A stretch of DNA of 64,000 bases, from contig NW_003314273.1 of assembly GCF_000143415.4 (NCBI RefSeq), positions 760,222 through 824,221 of the forward strand. Direction: 5' to 3'. Below are positions 43,364-55,189 of this stretch, piece by piece (positions within the stretch are counted from its first letter, which is position 1; each line of letters begins with the position of its first letter). The stretch is from Selaginella moellendorffii (taxonomy: Eukaryota > Streptophyta > Lycopodiopsida > Selaginellales > Selaginellaceae). The position numbers and the translations under genes were made by a program. The notes under the pieces were generated by a model. That model did not search any database. It was given only the letters and a program-made list of their open reading frames with translations, and was not told where the DNA came from.

Positions 43364-44171
43364 CCACTCCTCTGTGGGGACGAAGAACGAATATTCGCCC
43401 TGGGTAGCATAGGCCTGAATATTCGCTAGGGCTGGATATTCCTTGGGATATTTTTTTTCTTGTTGGGTGGGTGGTTTCCATCGTTGGAATCAATATAACG
43501 TTTCTTGAAAGAAATGCTCTGGAAGGATAACAACGAAATAGCTGCCCGGGCAAGGGAATATCTACCGCGCCGGAATGAATGATTCTTGTCACCACCGGTT
43601 TCCAACGGCCAGCGATGGGCGGGGATTCTGCAACGGAATTTCTGGACGGTCCCGATGGCCGGAATCCTACCGTTGGGATAGGGGTTATGTAGCACGTAGA
43701 AAGTAAATATGATGTTTACTCGTTCATTCCATTTTCCATTCCCTTCTTTCTTCCGGGCTTCTTCTTTTGGGCTCGAGGAAGGATCCATGCGCGATTCTGC
43801 GCACGCCATGGCTTCCTGGGCGGAGATCCGTCGTCTAAAATGACCAGCGCACTCACTCGCCATGGAATCTTTAGGGCGCTGGAAAGGAATGTAGCTCCCT
43901 AGCTAGGGATTGGGGTGCGCAGAGGCAACACGACACGGCAGTGGCAGTCGATCGATCGCGAGGAGGATTTTTTAATCGGTGAGTGGAGCAGGGACAGGTG
44001 CGCTGTTGCTGAAATTTCCACCGGCATGATGTCTATCGGCGTGGAAATCCTCTGCCATAGCCGGTTTCTTGCGAGCATTCCCAGTTCTTGGAATAATCTC
44101 TACTGCCAGCGGGGGGAATTCGTTGCTGGATCTGGATTCTTGGATTTTTGATTCGCGGGGCTCGACGAAGA
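43364..44171. other. Long intergenic/5' leader
   Basis: Flank of the EF-hand gene and long putative leader of the F-box gene, with several short upstream ATG frames. No supported gene. Confidence 0.45.
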
Positions 44172-45881
44172 ATGGGGCAGGCTGGATCGTCCATCGCTTG
44201 CACGTACATTGAGGAATCGGAGCACGACTACCTCCTCCAGATTCCAAGCCGGCACCACGGCCAATTCGAGCAGGCAAAGTTTGGGAAATTTCTCCTCCAG
44301 CAGCAAGAACACCAGCTGCTCCAGCAGCAGCAGCTCCAACAGCATCGCCATCGCGCTCTAGATCTTCTGGAACTCGAGTCTCAAGATGGAGAGGAGGAGG
44401 AAGAAGAGTGGGTCGAGCAGGAGGATCTCACGTTGCTTGTGCCGGACGAATGCCTCGAGTGGATCTTACACAAGCTCAGCCCGGGCGACAGGACCCAGAG
44501 CTCTCTCGTGTGCCGGCGATGGCACCGATTGGAAGGACGCAGCCGGACGCAGCTGTCGCTGGCAGCTCACGCGGACGTGATGCCATTCCTCCCGCGAATT
44601 TGCTCGCGGTTCGTCCAGCTTACCAAGATCACGCTCAAGTGCGATAGGAGAGATCCCAGCATCAACGACCGGGCGCTGGTTCTCATCTCCAAGCACTGCA
44701 AGGGGCTCGTCAAGCTCAAGCTTAAGGGATGCAAGGACGTGACCGACGAAGGCATCGACCACTTCTCACGGGTGGCGCGCTCGCTCAAGAAGTTCTCGTG
44801 TGGATCCTGCGGGTTTGGGCCGCTGGGTCTGAATTGCCTGCTCCAGCGCTGCGCTGATCTGGAGAGCCTGGCAGTGAAGAGGCTCCGGGGGATCTCTCAG
44901 GCTTTTCCAGAGCTGCTCATCTCGCCCGGGTGTGGGCGGATCAGGAAGCTGTGCCTCAAGGAGCTGCGCAACGCGAGGCTGTTTGGGCCGCTGATCATCG
45001 GCTCCCCGAATCTCCAGGTCCTCCGGCTCTCCAAGAACTTGGGACACTGGGACAAGCTCCTCGAGGCCATCACCGAGCACCTCCCGCACCTCCTGGAGCT
45101 CCACGTCGAGAGGCTCCAGCTGAGCGATCGCGGCCTCCAGGCGGTGGCGCAGTGCAAGTCCCTCGAGGCGCTCTACGTCGTCAAGGCGTCCGAGTGCACC
45201 AACTTTGGCCTCTCGGCGGTGGCGTTTGGCTGCCGCCACCTCAAGCGCCTCCGGCTCGACGGCTGGCGCTCGGGCCGGATCGGCGACGAGGGGCTCATCT
45301 CCATCGCCAAGCGCTGCCGGGAGCTCCAGGAGCTGGTGCTCATCCGGCTGAGCATCAGCGTGGGGAGCCTCACCATCATCGGCTCCAACTGCGCCAGCTT
45401 GGAGAGGCTGGCGGTGTGCAACTGCGAGAGCTTTGGCGACGCGGAGCTGTGCTGCATCGCCACCCGCTTCCGCGCGCTCCGGAAGCTGTGCATCCGGTCG
45501 TGCTCGATCACCAACTTGGGAGTGGAGGGGCTCGGGAATGGATGCCCGGCGCTCACCCGGCTCAAGGTCCGGAATTGCAACCAGGTGACGAGCGAAGGCA
45601 TCGGGAATTTGCGAGTGAGACTGATGCGACCAGTGTGGATAAGTCTCCTCAACGACGTCATGCCGGTTCCTCTGAGTGTTCTTCCGGCGGTGGCGGAGGG
45701 GGAGATCACCGCTCACAACGCCACCGCCAGCGCCAATCACTCCACGCAAGGGGTGGTGAATCACAGTGGCAGCAACAGGATCCACCGGGCTTTCCAGGGA
45801 AGCTCGCAGATGATGAAGAGCAAGCTCAACTGGGCGACTGGAAACGCGGCCGCGGTGTCGTGCTACTGTGCCAAGCCGTGA
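44172..45881 (+). CDS. VIER F-box-type F-box/LRR protein
   Basis: Single exon; the ATG at 44172 gives MGQAGSS, the conserved start of plant VFB/SKIP2 proteins, and 569 aa. A Gln-rich stretch (about residues 40-60) precedes the F-box LVPDECLEWILHKLSPGDRTQSSLVCRRW (about 88-115), followed by leucine-rich repeats such as LVKLKLKGCKDVTDEGI and LTRLKVRNCNQVTSEGI. VFB proteins are SCF ubiquitin-ligase substrate receptors and in Arabidopsis affect lateral-root and auxin-related growth. MGQ- also fits N-myristoylation, which is not shown. The C-terminus after about residue 480 is low-complexity. Confidence 0.9.
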   Translation: MGQAGSSIACTYIEESEHDYLLQIPSRHHGQFEQAKFGKFLLQQQEHQLLQQQQLQQHRHRALDLLELESQDGEEEEEEWVEQEDLTLLVPDECLEWILHKLSPGDRTQSSLVCRRWHRLEGRSRTQLSLAAHADVMPFLPRICSRFVQLTKITLKCDRRDPSINDRALVLISKHCKGLVKLKLKGCKDVTDEGIDHFSRVARSLKKFSCGSCGFGPLGLNCLLQRCADLESLAVKRLRGISQAFPELLISPGCGRIRKLCLKELRNARLFGPLIIGSPNLQVLRLSKNLGHWDKLLEAITEHLPHLLELHVERLQLSDRGLQAVAQCKSLEALYVVKASECTNFGLSAVAFGCRHLKRLRLDGWRSGRIGDEGLISIAKRCRELQELVLIRLSISVGSLTIIGSNCASLERLAVCNCESFGDAELCCIATRFRALRKLCIRSCSITNLGVEGLGNGCPALTRLKVRNCNQVTSEGIGNLRVRLMRPVWISLLNDVMPVPLSVLPAVAEGEITAHNATASANHSTQGVVNHSGSNRIHRAFQGSSQMMKSKLNWATGNAAAVSCYCAKP

Positions 45882-46864
45882 TCGATTCGATGATCTCTTG
45901 GTGACAACAAGCAAGCTCGCTCAGTTAGTCAAGCCAATCAAATCAAGGATTCATGCGAGAGATCGACTTCGATTCGAGGAGCAAGCTGGAGATCGCGACG
46001 AAGGATCGGCGTCGACAACGATGAATCCATCCATCGCTCCAGGCAGGCCAGGCTCGTTTTTTTTTTTTCTACTTCTTTTCTTTCATTGGATTTGATCGTT
46101 CTCATCTTTTGCTCTCTTTCCTGCTGCTGATTTCGTCTCTTGTGGTTGAAAAGTAGTCATCTGCGATGATCTGTTGATCTATTTTTCGTGTGGTTCTCTC
46201 TCTCTCTCTTTTCTTAATTTTCTTTTATCTGGTGACCGACCATGTGGTTTATCTGACACCGATGTTTTCTTTAGATGATCACGACGGGTCTCTCGCCATT
46301 AAATATCTTATCATCAAAAACTTTTTATATGGTTCATGCTCATTCATTGCTAATCTAAGCAAGGGATCAATCAATATCGAAGTTTGTTGCTAAGCTTCGT
46401 GACAAAGCATCCATTGAGTTCGTTAACAACGATAGGATTTCGGAATAATGAGATTTTATGAATTTTTATACATAAAAACTTTTGTTTCCAAAATGTTATC
46501 TTTTTTTACAAAATCATGGAAAAAAACATTGGAAAGCTGACCCCATTTTGGACAGCAAACCATCACCACAAGCGATACGATTGGCATATTCGCGGAGCTT
46601 TATGCTCCGCCGTAGATTATTCTCGAAGGCTCTAGATGCCGCACGCCTCCATCCAACGACCGGGCCCGCGCCACGTCACGCTTTTCGTTTCTTTTTCTTC
46701 TTCAGGGTTTTTGACTGCCACAGAGATTAGGGTTCCGATAGCGCGAGCACTCGAGGAGTAGCGGAAGAGGTAAAATCCCGAGGCATTTCCTCCCAGATCT
46801 TCGATATTTCGGGTCGCATTTCCATTGGAATCGCGGGATTGATTGATTCTTTTCCAGCGCGGCG
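45882..46864. other. Intergenic and PDX1 leader with 5' UTR intron
   Basis: F-box gene 3' flank, followed from about 46,650 by the PDX1 leader. A likely 88-nt intron (46770-46857, GAG|GTAAAA...TTTTCCAG|CGCGGCGATG) ends seven bases before the PDX1 ATG. Confidence 0.55.
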
Positions 46865-47371
46865 ATGGATGCCAACGGCGTTGTGGCCGTCTATGGCAAT
46901 GGCGCCATCGCGGAGCCCAAGAAGGCGTCCTACGCCGTCAAGGTCGGCCTGGCGCAGATGCTGCGCGGCGGCGTGATCATGGACGTGGTGAACGCCGAGC
47001 AGGCCCGGATCGCGGAGGAGGCCGGCGCCGTGGCGGTGATGGCGCTGGAGCGCGTCCCGGCGGACATCCGCGCCGAGGGAGGCGTGGCCCGGATGAGCGA
47101 CCCGGGCATGATCAAGGAGATAAAGAAGGCGGTGACGATCCCGGTGATGGCCAAGGCGCGCATCGGCCACTTCGTGGAGGGCCAGGTGCTGGAGTCGATC
47201 GGCGTGGACTTCGTGGACGAGAGCGAGGTCCTCACGCCCGCGGACGACGCCAACCACATCAACAAGCACAACTTCCACGTCCCCTTCGTGTGTGGCTGCC
47301 GCAACCTGGGCGAGGCGCTGCGCCGGATCACCGAGGGCGCCGCCATGATCCGGACCAAGGGCGAGGCGGGC

Positions 47372-47402
<31 letters not shown>

Positions 47403-47794
47403 TCCGATCGCTCATGGGCGACATCCGGCGGCTGCGCAGCCTGGACGAGGACGAGGTCTTCAGCTTCGCCAAGGAGATTGGCGCTCCTTACGAGCTGGTG
47501 AGGCAGACCAAGCAGCTGGGGCGGCTCCCGGTGGTGAACTTCGCGGCGGGCGGGGTGGCGACGCCCGCGGACGCGGCGCTGATGATGCAGCTGGGATGCG
47601 ATGGAGTGTTCGTGGGGTCGGGGATCTTCAAGAGTGGGAACCCGGCGGCGCGAGCTCGAGCGATTGTCACGGCGGTGACACACTACAATGATCCGCACGT
47701 AGTGGCGGAGGTGAGCTGCGGGCTCGGCGAGGCCATGGTGGGGATCAATCTCAACGATGCCAAGGTGGAGCGCTATGCGGCGAGATCGGAGTAG
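46865..47794 (+). CDS. PDX1: PDX1, pyridoxal 5'-phosphate synthase subunit
   Basis: Single coding exon, 309 aa. The (beta/alpha)8 barrel carries the catalytic lysines and phosphate sites: [59 protein letters not shown], and [22 protein letters not shown]1 condenses ribose 5-phosphate, glyceraldehyde 3-phosphate and ammonia (from PDX2) to vitamin B6. The protein is full length and cytosolic (no transit peptide). Coding DNA is very GC-rich. Confidence 0.97.
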
Positions 47795-48115
47795 AGGCCA
47801 AAGAGAGAGAGAGAGAGACGTGTAGTGGCCAAAGAGAGAATGAAGAAACCATGTCCAAGTAGCGATATATCGAAAAAGTGTCGACCTAAAAGGGGTGTAC
47901 CAAGTAAATAAAAGTAAAAGCGAATCTATAATACGATTTATTGACATGAATAAAAAAAAATTAATTACAAAATATATTCGGGAAATCCATTTGGTGATTT
48001 TTAAAAAAGAATACAAGAGCTTCCAATAACAATATTTCCATCAATCAGAATAGAATCAACAATGCAAAGACTTCCAAGATTGCACATCACCATGTCAAGA
48101 ATACAACTATAGATA

Positions 48116-49062
48116 ATGAAATTACCACTTGCATCGCAGAATCAGCACCTCCTCCACCAGTATATAATCCCGCAGCACCACCACCACTCAGGCAAAAGAA
48201 AGAATGGCTTCCTCCGCCACCTTTCTGGCACGCTCTGCCCCACCGCGCTCTTCACCTTCTCGGACTCCCTCAGCGACTCAGGCAACCGCTACCGCGAGGG
48301 CATGGGCAGCGGCGACACCCTCTCCGCCCTCGCGGGCAGGGACCCCTACGGCGTCACCTACGGCAGGCCCACGGGACGCTACAGCGACGGCCTCCTCATC
48401 CCCGACTTGCTCATCTCCAAGCTCCGCCTCGAGAACCTGGCCATCGCCAGCCTCTCCTACAACGGCAGCGAGTTCGTCAGCCTCAACTTTGGCTACGCCG
48501 GCGCCACCGTCATCCCGGTCCAGGGCAACCAGCCCCTCTCCAGCCCCCATATCTTGTCCACGCAAGTCCAGGACTTCCTGCGCCACCAGAAGAGCACCAT
48601 CGCGCGGTATGGGCGCCAGAGCACTTGGACAAGGATGGGTGCATTGTGGAGGTTGGCGAGCTCGTCAGCGTCTTTAACTCGGCCATGCAGACGATGGCAG
48701 GGGAGCTCCGGCAGAATTACACGGGGGTCAATGTTTACTACTTTGATTGGAATGCGGCCAACACTGAGGTGATCGAGAACATGGATACGTATGGATTCAC
48801 GACGAATCTTAAGTCGTGCTGCGGTGGCGGAGGGCAATACAACTGCGATGGAGGTGGCCTGTGCGGGTGTGGGACTGCCAATGTTTCATACACAGTTTGT
48901 GAGGACTCGGATGAGTATACTACCTTCGATGGTGTTCACTATACAGAGCACTTTTACAGGATTATGACCGACTTTATTTTGGCTGGGCAGTACATCTCCC
49001 CAAATGTGACCCTGCAGAAGGGTTGCAAGGTCATCCCAGAAGAGCCAGCAGGTCCACTCTAG
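48116..49062 (+). pseudogene. GDSL esterase/lipase pseudogene with internal deletion
   Basis: The first frame (48116-about 48600) has the block-I motif FTFSDSLSDSGNRY, where GDS is changed to SDS, and LNFGYAGATVIP. The second (about 48,620-49,062, another frame) has the end of a GDSL protein: SVFNSAMQTM, the cysteine-rich TNLKSCCGGGGQYNCDGGGLCGCG and the catalytic D-x-x-H in FDGVHYTEHFYR. The central blocks with the oxyanion Gly and Asn, about 100 residues, are missing, as is a signal peptide. The two parts meet at about 48,605-48,625 with a frame change and no plausible intron. An assembly error is the alternative. Confidence 0.7.
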
Positions 49063-49221
49063 AAATTCGTATTTATTTTTGTTTCCCCATTATTATGTTT
49101 AACCCATTTTTGTTTCCCCATTATTAATGTTTAACCTACTTTAATCACTGAATATAAAGAATCATTTTTAGCACTGAACACTGTTTTGTTAAGTTATAAA
49201 AAAGTTCACACAATGTGTGAA

Positions 49222-50049
49222 TCAAAGTGTTTTCTTCTTTTGGAGCCAGGGATGTTTCAAGGCCGCCTCCAACGTGATCCTCCTCCATGGGTCCTTTTCA
49301 GTCATCTTCATAATCAGATCCTGCGCAGCTTTAGGGCTCTGCTCAAAAACAAGCCTCCTCTCCTCGAAGAAACACTCGCCATGTGGATCAAACCCGTCAA
49401 ACGGCCTCTTCATCTCCAACATGAAGTAGAGGATCAATCCCAGCGCAAACACATCCACCTTCTCGTCATATCCCCCGCCGCTCACAATCTCCGGCGCCCA
49501 GTATCTCCTCGTCCCCACTTCGCCCTGAATTCTAAGCGGAGAGCCCCTGGGACGACTGCTACAATCCACCGCCACACCAAAGTCCGCCACCTTTAGCTCC
49601 CCCTTTTTGGTCACGAGTATGTTCTCCGGCTTGAGGTCGCGGTGCACGACCTCAAGCCTGTGCATAGCCTGTACGGTCTGCACAAGGTGGCGGAAGTGAT
49701 TCGCCAGCGTCGGGACATGGTACGGCATAAGCTCCGTACCCAAGGCCGCCATCAGATCGCTCGCGCACAGCTCCATCACAAGGCAAGTACACTCCGAGTC
49801 CTTATGTGCTTTGTGCAGTGACACTACTCCCTCCAGCCCATGTAGCTTTCGCATGATCTTACCCTCGTGATCACACAAGTTGGCGTGTTTGCTATCCATC
49901 ACCTTGCATGCCTCTGTTTTCGCGTGGAAAAACTTCGTTTTCCTCTTGGAAACGAACACCGACCCATAAGCTCCACCACCAAGACGACCCAAAACCTGGT
50001 AATGGGATTCCAGCCACGCACTCGTCGACTCCACTTCCGCGCTCGCCAT
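49222..50049 (-). CDS. Ser/Thr protein kinase, catalytic domain only
   Basis: Single exon, 275 aa, all kinase domain. The start MASAEVESTSAWLESHYQVL at 50049 was chosen because an upstream in-frame ATG adds only 26 non-conserved residues. Motifs: GRLGGGAYGSVF (P-loop), TEACKVMD (Lys), HRDLKPEN (catalytic loop), DFGVAVD, GTRRYWAPEI and EKVDVFALGLILYFML. No EF-hands or regulatory tail are present, so it resembles the core of CDPK/PPCK-type kinases. Whether it is active in signalling is unknown, but every catalytic residue I checked is present. Confidence 0.88.
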   Translation of the reverse strand: MASAEVESTSAWLESHYQVLGRLGGGAYGSVFVSKRKTKFFHAKTEACKVMDSKHANLCDHEGKIMRKLHGLEGVVSLHKAHKDSECTCLVMELCASDLMAALGTELMPYHVPTLANHFRHLVQTVQAMHRLEVVHRDLKPENILVTKKGELKVADFGVAVDCSSRPRGSPLRIQGEVGTRRYWAPEIVSGGGYDEKVDVFALGLILYFMLEMKRPFDGFDPHGECFFEERRLVFEQSPKAAQDLIMKMTEKDPWRRITLEAALKHPWLQKKKTL

Positions 50050-50130
50050 TACAAACCCTAGTTGCTTTTGGCCTATTTTATAGAATTTAACAAAAAGGGT
50101 GATTAAGTTTAAGCTCGCCTTAAACAAGCT

Positions 50131-51211
50131 CTAAGTTGCAAGCCAAACAAGGTGGCGGGCGCGCAGCCAATTCACAGCCACATTCATGCCAATGGCGATG
50201 GCGAAAGCCACCAGGATTGGAGGCGACGTCCAGGCCTCGGGTTTGTCCACTCTCTTCTCCGGAGCCGCCCAGTTCATGTAGATCGCGAGGAGGAGATAGG
50301 TGGCGATGGCGGGAGCTTGGACGATCGGCCTCCCCACCGCCACCAGCGTCGCCACGCTTGGTAGCAGCGCCGTCACCACGTCCCTGTTGCGGAGATACGA
50401 GGCCGCCGAGAGGAGCGCGAGGATGATCGCGGTGACGGCGAAGTCCCAGATGTGGAGGTAGGCTCCCACGCCCGCGAGGGTGGCGAGCCGGACGATCCAT
50501 GGCTGGTTGGCGGCCTTGGACCTCACGGCCTCGCCCAGGCTGACGACCGCGGAGGTGAGAGCGATGGTGGTGAGGAGGCCCCAGACTGGCGCGTAGTCGA
50601 CGATGAAGTGGTAGAGGTCGACGAGGAACAGCCCCGCCCAGCCAAAGTATGTGACTGTCCACACTGTTGTGTCCTTCGCGTGGAGTGCCAGGAGCTTGGC
50701 GACGAGCATGCCCAGAGCTTTGAGGAGCTCCCAGAGCTCCACGAAGAAGCCGGGCCAGCGAGCGAGCTCCTCGAAGATCACCCTTCGCATCAGGAAGACG
50801 AACACGGCACCTGGAGGGAGATTCAGGGTATTAATACCCTGTTTAAGCGAGATTTCTGTCGAGGAGTGGAAGGATCTGTGACTTACAGGATGTCCAGAGG
50901 AGATATCTCGGGCGCTCCACCGGCCTGTGCGCCAGATGCTGGAAGGTCTTTTGGAGCCGGCGCTGCTTCTTCTTTGGCGCCGCCTTGGTGCCATCCTCCT
51001 CTCCTTGCTGCTGCGCCTCCTGATAATCCGAGCCTGTGGAAGAAGAGGCAGCTCGAGCGGCGAAAATGGAGGATAAGCTTGGCAGCCGCTGCCGCTGCAA
51101 GGAATGCGGAAGAGCCCTAGCGCGAGATCTATCCCCGCAAGCACGAGGAGATTGGAACGAGGGCCAGGGTCGCTGCCCTGGCCGCAGCGCCAGTGAAACT
51201 CCAGTCGCCAT
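50131..51211 (-). CDS. Putative plastid multi-span membrane protein, function unknown
   Basis: Two exons (51211-50887 and 50810-50131; intron of 76 nt) give about 334 aa. The first 70 residues are Ser/Arg/Ala-rich without acidic residues (MATGVSLALRPGQRPW... AARAASSSTG), like a plastid transit peptide, followed by a basic KKKQRRLQK stretch. Exon 2 encodes six to seven hydrophobic segments, for example VWTVTYFGWAGLFLVDLYHF, FAVTAIILALLSAASYL and FAIAIGMNVAVNWL. I do not recognise the family. It is a tail-to-tail-free neighbour of the kinase (81 bp), both on the minus strand. Confidence 0.8.
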
Positions 51212-52255
<1,044 letters not shown>

Positions 52256-52500
52256 AGGATCTCTAGCTGGTTTCGATCGATCCATCTGGTATGTGCCAAG
52301 TTTTCGGAGTTCCTTCTTGATCTCATGTGTGTTCTTGTGTTTCCTTTCCAGGGTAGCAATGTTTAGATCACGCGTCAAGGCTTGGGTGGTTCTCTGATAG
52401 CTACGAATTCTTTTGCTCCTTCTAGGTAGCAGATTCTTTAAATACTTTTTTCTCTCTTCAACTACTTTCGTGTGTGCTTTTACCTGCGCTTGAAGAGTTC

Positions 52501-55050
52501 ATGAGAAGAGCGCATTGTCGTTGCTTCACGCTTCAGCTTTGGCAGAGAGCCTTTACCAGCCAGCCCAGCGTCTCTGACGACCACTCCAAATTTCTAAAGC
52601 TCGTCAACCTCTGTGCCGAGAGAAAGCTGCTGCACGAGGCCACCAGCGTCTACTCGTCGATCCAAGCACAGGGCATCCTGCTGGATGGGTTCTTCGGTGC
52701 CAGCGTCGTGAGGATGTTCATCAAGTGCCGCAGCATCCACGATGCGAGCCGGGTGTTCGAGCAGATGCTGGACCGCAGCATGGTTCTCTGGACGAGCATG
52801 GTGACAGCGTTTGTGGACGATGAAGATGTCGACCGGGCCTGGCTCTTCTTCTTCCGGATGCAGCTGGAAGGCGTCCTGCCGGATCGCGTCACCTTCATCA
52901 GCATCCTCAACGCCTGCGAGAGCCTGGCGCAGGGAGAATTAGTCCACAGATTGATCATTGACAAGAACCTGGAGAGCGACGTCGTGATAGGAAACGCGCT
53001 GATGAAGATGCTGGCCAAGTGCTACGATCTCGATGGCGCTGCTCGCTTCTTCCAGAGGATGCCCCGGCGGGACGTGATCTCCTGGACGGGGATGGTGACG
53101 GCGTATGCCCGGAACGGGCATATAGCCGAGGCATTTGGATACTACCTGCGAATGCTGCTCGAGGGCGTGGTTCCAAACAACATCACCTTCCTGGCGGTGC
53201 TCGCGGCTTGCTCCAGTGCCAGGGACGCCGAGCTCGTCTATGGCAACGTCGTGGAGGCCGAGTGGGAGTCGGACACCATGGTCGCCAACGCCTCCATCAA
53301 CATGTTTAGCAAGTGTGGCTGCCTCGACCGAGCTCGCGACGTCTTCCACCGGATGAAGCGCTGGGACGTCAAGTCGTGGAACGCGATGGTGGCGGCGCTG
53401 GCGCAGCACGGCTTCTCTAGCGAGGCACTGGAGCTCTTCCGGAGGATGCCGAGCGAGGTGGCGGTGGACAAGACCACGCTCGTCATTGCTCTGAGCACCT
53501 GTGCCGCGCCCGAGAGCCTGGAGGATGGTAAGTCGATCCATTCTCGCGTTGCTCGCCTTGGGCTCGAGACTGACGTCGTTGCCGGGACTGCGCTGGTGAC
53601 CATGTACAGCAGGTGTGGAGATCTCGGCGAGGCCCGGCGAGTGTTCGATGGGATCCTCGGCAAGAACGTGGTGTCGTGGAACAACATGATTGCTGCTTAC
53701 GGCCGGGACGAGTCGCTCCACTCGAGAGCTCTGGAGATCTTCCGGCTGATGCTGCTGGATGGAGTGAGGCCGACGAGGACGACGGCTCTCAACGTGGTTA
53801 GCGCCGTCGAGTGCCAGAGCGTCGGGAAGCAGCTCCACGGGTGGATCGTCGATACCGGCCTCTACTCGGACTCCTTCATTGGCAGCGCTCTCGTCAACAT
53901 GTACGAGCGAACTGGCAGCTTGGGCGATGCGAGGCGGGTGTTTGAGAAGATCATCGAGCGGGACGTCTTCGCCTGGAACGCCATAGTGGGCGTTTGCGTC
54001 GGGCACGGCCAGCCGCGTGAAGCGCTCGAGTGGTTCTCGCGGATGCTGCTGGAAGGAGCCTCGGGCAACCGTGCGACGTTTCTCCTGGCCTTGAGCGCCG
54101 TGTCGCCGGACCGGGTGTGCTACGGACGGAGGCTCCACGGCTTGATCGCCGAGAGTGGGCTGGAAGCTGACAACAACGTCGCCAACGCGCTGATCAGCAT
54201 GTACGCTCGCTGCAAGAGCCTGGAGGACGCGAGGAACACGTTTGATCGGCTCGAGGACAAGAGCATCGTGTCGTGGACGTCGGTGATCGCGGCCTGTGTG
54301 GATCTGGGGAGCTGCCAAGAGGCCATCGATCTGTTCCAGCGGATGGAGCTCGAGCCGGACAGGGTCACCTTCACGACGGTGCTAGAGGCTTGCACGATCG
54401 TCTCGGCCCACCGGGAAGGGAAGCTCGTCCACTCTCGGGCCCGGGAGCTCGGGCTGGAATCCAACGTCTTCGTCGCCACGGCGCTCATCCACATGCACAG
54501 CAAGTTTGGCAATCTGGGGGAAGCTCGCCGGATCTTCGAGGCGGTGGAGGCGCCCACTCTGGCCTGCTGGAACGCGATGCTGGGGGGATACGCGCAGACC
54601 GGGCACAGCCAGAGCGTCATCGATTTCTTCCACGCGATGCAGCAGCGCGGCGTGGCGCCGGATCACATCACGTTCCTGGCGGTGGTGTCGGCGTGCAGCC
54701 ACGCCGGGCTGGTGGAGAAGGGCGCGCGGACGTTCGCTTCCATGGGGACGGACTATGGCGTCGGCCATGGGCTGGAGGATTATGGCTGCCTGATCGATCT
54801 GCTCGCTCGCGCCGGGCAGCTTGAGGAGGCGTACGATTTCCTGCAGGGAATGCCGTGCGGGCCGAGCGATGTTACCTGGAAGACGCTGCTTGCGGCGTGC
54901 AAGATCCAGGGCGACGTGCGCCGCGGGAGCGCCGCGGCGCGCAGTGTGATCGAGAGGGAACCCTACGGCGCCGCCGCGTTTGTGGAGCTCTCCAATATGT
55001 CCTCCATCGCTGGAGAGGAAGAGGAAGAGGAAGAGGAAGGGCTCTTCTAA
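52501..55050 (+). CDS. Pentatricopeptide repeat protein (PLS type)
   Basis: Single exon, 849 aa from the first true ATG (MRRAHCRCFTLQLWQ). PPR motifs with the pattern NALMKMLAKCYDLDGAARFFQRMPRRDVISWTGM and NAMVAALAQHGFSSEALELFRRM run from about residue 30 to 780 in P-L-S order. It ends with an E-like tail (WKTLLAACKIQGDVRRGSAAARSVIEREP) followed by a Glu-run, without a DYW domain. Such proteins bind organelle RNA and support C-to-U editing or RNA stability. Repeated Cys/Gly-rich PPR units and GC-rich DNA fit the large lycophyte PPR family. A DYW partner would be required in trans if it edits. Confidence 0.92.
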   Translation: MRRAHCRCFTLQLWQRAFTSQPSVSDDHSKFLKLVNLCAERKLLHEATSVYSSIQAQGILLDGFFGASVVRMFIKCRSIHDASRVFEQMLDRSMVLWTSMVTAFVDDEDVDRAWLFFFRMQLEGVLPDRVTFISILNACESLAQGELVHRLIIDKNLESDVVIGNALMKMLAKCYDLDGAARFFQRMPRRDVISWTGMVTAYARNGHIAEAFGYYLRMLLEGVVPNNITFLAVLAACSSARDAELVYGNVVEAEWESDTMVANASINMFSKCGCLDRARDVFHRMKRWDVKSWNAMVAALAQHGFSSEALELFRRMPSEVAVDKTTLVIALSTCAAPESLEDGKSIHSRVARLGLETDVVAGTALVTMYSRCGDLGEARRVFDGILGKNVVSWNNMIAAYGRDESLHSRALEIFRLMLLDGVRPTRTTALNVVSAVECQSVGKQLHGWIVDTGLYSDSFIGSALVNMYERTGSLGDARRVFEKIIERDVFAWNAIVGVCVGHGQPREALEWFSRMLLEGASGNRATFLLALSAVSPDRVCYGRRLHGLIAESGLEADNNVANALISMYARCKSLEDARNTFDRLEDKSIVSWTSVIAACVDLGSCQEAIDLFQRMELEPDRVTFTTVLEACTIVSAHREGKLVHSRARELGLESNVFVATALIHMHSKFGNLGEARRIFEAVEAPTLACWNAMLGGYAQTGHSQSVIDFFHAMQQRGVAPDHITFLAVVSACSHAGLVEKGARTFASMGTDYGVGHGLEDYGCLIDLLARAGQLEEAYDFLQGMPCGPSDVTWKTLLAACKIQGDVRRGSAAARSVIEREPYGAAAFVELSNMSSIAGEEEEEEEEGLF

Positions 55051-55189
55051 AGTTTAAATTGGAGTATATTCCAAGAATATCCTAGTGAAAGTATATTTTT
55101 GGAATATGCTGAACATGCTTTAGTGGATATTCCTTGCCCAGCAACGGAGATTTGACCATGACGATGATACAAAGAATTTCTTATTCTTT

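Noticed and set aside
48204-48677. Alternative 157-codon frame in the GDSL region
   Set aside because: Low-complexity Ser/Pro/Ala shadow of the GC-rich GDSL frame.
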